The notes under the pieces: generated by a model
The model's input: the letters and a program-made list of their open reading frames with translations, nothing else
Database searches by the model: none
Told to the model about the DNA's origin: nothing
NCBI GenBank assembly: GCA_036505615.1
Contig: DASXTB010000002.1
Location: 1 to 7,221, forward strand
DNA: 7,221 nt
Origin: DASXTB01 sp036505615
GTDB taxonomy: Bacteria > Acidobacteriota > UBA6911 > JACQSX01
Reading direction: 5' to 3'
Position numbers and translations under genes: made by a program
Part shown: positions 4,765 to 7,221 of the stretch, in pieces
How positions within the stretch are numbered: the first letter of the stretch is position 1
Layout of the letters: every line of letters starts with the position of its first letter

Positions 4765-6594
4765 ATGAGAAAGTCACACAAAATTACCGCCGGTTGTGTG
4801 CTGTCATTGACTCTCGCCTTCGCGCTCGATGTCTGGGGTCAGGACGAGCAACCGAATGCAAGAACCATGCGTCCGGTCATTCGAGGACGCCAATATGCGG
4901 TTGCTTCGATGAAACCGGAAGCTACCCGCGCGGCTGAACGCATCCTTGAAGCGGGAGGAAACGCGTTCGACGCAATTGTTGCAGGCCAGGCTGCGCTGGC
5001 CGTCGCAGACGCGGCTATGAATGGCCTGGGCAGCGACACAGTGATCCTGGTTTACGATGCTCGAGCCAAGAAGGTTTTCTCAGTCAACGGCGAAGGGACA
5101 GCGCCCCGCTTGGCGACCATCGAATGGTATAAGAAGAATCTGGAAGGCAAACTCCCTCAAAGCGATGGTCTACTTTCGGGAACCGTCCCGGGAGTCGTGG
5201 ATGCCTGGTATATCCTGCTGGATCGCTGGGGTACGATGAGCTTTGCCCAAGTTCTCGAGCAAGCCATTGATCTCGCCGGCAACGGTTTTCCCATCGGCGA
5301 CAGTCTCGCCAGAACCATTGCCTCTCCCCGCGTTTCCCGAAAACTGCGCAAGTATCCCTCCACTGTGAAGGTTTACTACCCCAACGACAAAGCGCCGGAA
5401 CCTGGCCAAATCTTTCGCAATTCTGACCTGGCGACAACTCTGAGGAAACTTGTGGAGGCTGAAAAGCAGAATGCCGGTCGGGGACGCCATGAAGCTCTGA
5501 AGGCAGCGCGCGATCGTTTCTACAAAGGAGACATCGCACACGCCCTGGCAAAGTTCTCCGAGGAAAACGGCGGCCTGTTCCGCTATGAGGACTTCGCCGG
5601 CTATACGGCCAAAGTGGAAGAGCCCGTCTCCATTAATTACAGAGGCTACCAGATCTACAAGAATCCATCGGCCAGCCAGGGTCCTGCGGAGCTTTTCGCG
5701 CTGAACCTGCTGGAGGGGTACGACCTGAAGACAATGCGCCACAACAGCGCCGAGTACATTCACACTAGCGCCGAGGCTATCAAACTGGCCTTCGCCGACC
5801 GAGAAAAGTTTTTGGGAGACATGGATTTCATCCATATCCCATTCGAGGGTCTGCTCTCAAAGGAATACGCGGGCGAGCGCCGAAAACTAATTGATCCCAA
5901 CAAGGCGTCGCTGGAGCTCCAGCCTGGGACACCGGAGAAGTTCATGAAGGGTGCAGCGCCGCTGGATCGGCCGATGAAGCCGAATCTATCCGGAGAAGCC
6001 GACCATGAGGGCGATACAAGTTACATCACTGTAATTGACCGGGACCGCAACATGATCAGCTTCGAGCCGAGCCTCCACAGCGCCTTTGGGACCGGAGTTG
6101 TAATGGGTGAGACGGGAATCATCTTCAACTGCCGCGGCGATTACTATTCGCTGGTGCCCGGCGAGGCAAACGCGCTCGAACCGGGAAAGCGGCCGCGCAG
6201 CACGTTGCAAAGCACGCTGGTGATGAAGGACGGCCAGCCGCACATGGTCTTGGGCAGTCCCGGTGGAGATGATCAGGTCATGCGAACGCTCCAAACGCTC
6301 TTGAATATCATTGAATTTGGGATGGACGTTCAACAGGCGATTGAAGCCCCCCGCTGGTCTAGTCGCAGCTTCCCAGCCTCCCCATTTCCTCACACCATGT
6401 ACCCAGGTGACCTATCGGTTGAAGCGCGGGTGCCCGAATCGGTTCGCCAAGCTCTGATTGCCAAGGGCCACAAACTGCGGGTTTCAGGGCCATGGTCTCT
6501 GGGTGACAACGCGGCCATCGTCGTGGATCTGAAGACCGGGATCTTAAGCGCCGGGGCCGATCCCAGAACCGAAGCCTACGCCTGGGCCAGGTGA
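4765..6594 (+). CDS. ggt: Exported gamma-glutamyltransferase precursor (Ntn hydrolase)
   Basis: The product has 609 residues, close to the usual 570-600. Residues 1-25 form a signal peptide (MRKSHK, hydrophobic core, VWG before QDEQ), so it acts in the periplasm. The family cleaves itself into two subunits and transfers or hydrolyses the gamma-glutamyl group of glutathione-like substrates. The expected new N-terminal nucleophile is Thr418 in GDTSYITVID (codon 6016-6018). This would give a large subunit of about 390 mature residues and a small one of 192. The oxyanion-hole motif GSPGG is at 497-501, an FGTGVVMGETGIIFN segment is near 441-455, and RST (478-480) sits where E. coli has the substrate-binding Ser pair. 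The first-domain motifs are atypical: NGLGSD replaces SGIGGG, and GEGTAPR lacks Arg just before Ala-Pro. An upstream TTG at 4735 is in frame, but GGAG at 4755-4758 supports the ATG at 4765. Confidence 0.93.
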   Translation: MRKSHKITAGCVLSLTLAFALDVWGQDEQPNARTMRPVIRGRQYAVASMKPEATRAAERILEAGGNAFDAIVAGQAALAVADAAMNGLGSDTVILVYDARAKKVFSVNGEGTAPRLATIEWYKKNLEGKLPQSDGLLSGTVPGVVDAWYILLDRWGTMSFAQVLEQAIDLAGNGFPIGDSLARTIASPRVSRKLRKYPSTVKVYYPNDKAPEPGQIFRNSDLATTLRKLVEAEKQNAGRGRHEALKAARDRFYKGDIAHALAKFSEENGGLFRYEDFAGYTAKVEEPVSINYRGYQIYKNPSASQGPAELFALNLLEGYDLKTMRHNSAEYIHTSAEAIKLAFADREKFLGDMDFIHIPFEGLLSKEYAGERRKLIDPNKASLELQPGTPEKFMKGAAPLDRPMKPNLSGEADHEGDTSYITVIDRDRNMISFEPSLHSAFGTGVVMGETGIIFNCRGDYYSLVPGEANALEPGKRPRSTLQSTLVMKDGQPHMVLGSPGGDDQVMRTLQTLLNIIEFGMDVQQAIEAPRWSSRSFPASPFPHTMYPGDLSVEARVPESVRQALIAKGHKLRVSGPWSLGDNAAIVVDLKTGILSAGADPRTEAYAWAR

Positions 6595-6665
6595 GGGAAA
6601 ATTCACCAGAGCCTGCCCTCAGTCATCCGCCCATCGGTTGGAAGGGACGCGATTTGTGGCCTATT

Positions 6666-6760
6666 CAATCGTCGCCACGCGACGGGATGTTTTTTTGATT
6701 TCATTTCCCAGCCTTGAAAGGCCGGCGTAAATTCAGACGCCGCCCACGCGGCGACGCAAT
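6666..6760 (+). repeat. REP-like double hairpin unit, left arm of a 252-bp inverted pair
   Basis: It contains hairpins CGTCGC-CAC-GCGACG (6670-6684), GCCTT-GA-AAGGC (6711-6722) and CGCCGC-CCAC-GCGGCG (6738-6753). The reverse complement of 6820-6917 lines up with it from end to end. Both begin CAATCGTCGC-Y-ACGCGACGGG, then share TTGAAAGGCCGG, TAAA and TCA, and end in a GC hairpin. Confidence 0.8.
6670..6696 (+). terminator. Possible intrinsic terminator after the gamma-glutamyltransferase gene
   Basis: The perfect 6-bp hairpin CGTCGC-CAC-GCGACG ends at 6684 and is followed, after five bases, by seven T residues (6690-6696), 76 bases after the stop codon. The gap before the T-run is longer than in classical terminators. 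The inverted partner copy of this repeat lacks the T-run. Confidence 0.35.
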
Positions 6761-6819
6761 GTCTAGACCCGTGTATATTGTGCAGGGCTTTAGCGATTGC
6801 CGAACGACAGCGCACAAGC

Positions 6820-6917
6820 TGGCGGTACGGTCGCATGGCGACCGTTTGACTTTAGCCCGGCCTTTCAAGCCGGGAGAGCGAGACATCCAATCCATTCCCG
6901 TCGCGTAGCGACGATTG
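6820..6917 (-). repeat. REP-like double hairpin unit, right arm, next to the transposase start
   Basis: It holds hairpins ACGGTCGC-ATG-GCGACCGT (6827-6845), CCCGGC-N7-GCCGGG (6856-6874) and CGTCGC-GTA-GCGACG (6899-6913). The last one ends 14 bases before the transposase ATG. The TTTAGCCCGGCCTTTCAAG phrase resembles TTTAGCCCCGGCCTTGTAAG at 2001-2019, linking this unit to the first cluster. Confidence 0.8.
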
Positions 6918-6927
6918 AGCCCAGGGT

Positions 6928-7017
6928 ATGGCAAACACCTACACCTCTCTGCATTACCACATCATCTTCAGTACTAAGAATCGCGTGCCGTACATTAAAG
7001 CTGAAATGGAGCAATGA
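6928..7017 (+). pseudogene. 5' remnant of a Y1 (IS200/IS605- or RAYT-type) transposase
   Basis: The ATG at 6928 opens a 29-codon frame beginning MANTYTSLHYHIIFSTKNR, the characteristic first strand of Y1 HUH transposases of the IS200/IS605 superfamily (usual form MA-TYTSL-YH-VFSTK-R). Intact members have about 130-150 residues. The HUH metal-binding motif and the catalytic Tyr lie further on and are missing here: the frame ends in TGA at 7015-7017, and the next DNA belongs to an oppositely oriented gene. It is therefore a truncated, inactive fragment. These enzymes move single-stranded DNA by recognising subterminal hairpins, and the REP-like unit directly upstream would be the left-end hairpin region. 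AGGG just before the ATG is a poor ribosome-binding site. Confidence 0.85.
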
Positions 7018-7019
7018 AC

Positions 7020-7221
7020 TCACTGCGGGCAGGCGGCTCCGTTACGAGCCCATTCTTGCATTTTGGCCGCAAATTCCGGGCGGCTCAGCGGTGGCGTGGC
7101 GCGGCCCTCTCCTGGGTTCCACCCCCACCCAACTAGCTTGTCTGACGTGACGTGCTCGATGATCTGGTTAATTGTTTTTCCACCGTTACGCGATGGATCT
7201 TTGAGCTGGCTGCACAGTTCG
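7020..7221 (-). CDS. C-terminal part of an isoquinoline 1-oxidoreductase subunit-like protein (partial)
   Basis: On the minus strand, codons run open from 7220 to a TGA at 7020-7022, giving 66 residues; the start lies beyond the right edge. The piece reads ELCSQLKDPSRNGGK at its beginning, then DKLVGWGWNPGEGR, and ends EWARNGAACPQ. From memory this matches the conserved C-terminus of proteins annotated as isoquinoline 1-oxidoreductase subunit: IC-QIKDP-RNGG, LVGWGW-PG-GR, W-GA-CP. Those are roughly 150-190 residue exported proteins whose N-terminal half usually carries CxxCH haem-binding motifs; that half is not visible here. Function is inferred from this likeness only; a redox or electron-transfer role is plausible. 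Two bases separate its stop codon from the transposase remnant, so the insertion or later deletion reached the very end of this gene without visibly harming it. Confidence 0.65.
   Translation of the reverse strand, partial: ELCSQLKDPSRNGGKTINQIIEHVTSDKLVGWGWNPGEGRATPPLSRPEFAAKMQEWARNGAACPQ

Noticed and set aside
5170..5835. A 221-residue open frame antisense to the gamma-glutamyltransferase gene
   Set aside because: The plus strand encodes a clear conserved enzyme here. The antisense frame is a codon-bias shadow without recognisable motifs.
6714..7150. Plus-strand frames of 64 and 117 residues across the right repeat pair
   Set aside because: They translate the REP-like hairpins and then run out of frame through the transposase remnant and antisense to the right-edge gene.

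Overview
The window looks like a chromosomal stretch of a GC-rich bacterium that exports many proteins. The gene content (a secreted FG-GAP/ASPIC-UnbV protein, a secreted TPR protein, a small signal-peptide protein, an exported gamma-glutamyltransferase) and the abundance of palindromic intergenic repeats fit Acidobacteriota or a similar soil lineage. That assignment is inference from gene style; no marker gene is present.

Layout. 1-132 is the 3' end of an unrecognised plus-strand gene. 225-1904 (+) encodes a CRTAC1-like secreted protein with seven calcium-binding FG-GAP-type repeats and a C-terminal ASPIC/UnbV domain. A G-quadruplex-type motif follows its stop, then a roughly 540-bp cluster of REP/BIME-like hairpins (1939-2480) fills the gap to the convergent TPR gene (2524-3618, -). 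The 350-bp gap between the TPR gene and the small secreted protein gene (3970-4368, -) holds two oppositely oriented 27-28 bp hairpins with GTAG at their foot, flanked by a second inverted repeat. A divergent intergenic region (4369-4764) has a candidate promoter, an inverted repeat and one REP-like unit. It leads into a gamma-glutamyltransferase precursor (4765-6594, +). Downstream are a possible terminator, a 252-bp inverted pair of REP-like units (6666-6917), and directly after them the first 29 codons of an IS200/IS605- or RAYT-type Y1 transposase (6928-7017). The transposase remnant stops two bases short of the stop codon of a minus-strand gene entering from the right edge (7020-7221). 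That gene's 66 visible residues resemble the C-terminus of proteins annotated as isoquinoline 1-oxidoreductase subunit.

The protein genes do not form an evident pathway. All four complete ones carry export signals, so the shared theme is the cell envelope. The most distinctive content is non-coding: several palindromic repeat clusters, with related sequence in at least three of them, next to the wreck of a transposase of the type known to mobilise such hairpins. No CRISPR array, rRNA or tRNA was seen. I found no convincing new defence or biosynthetic system; the repeat system is the best candidate for follow-up.
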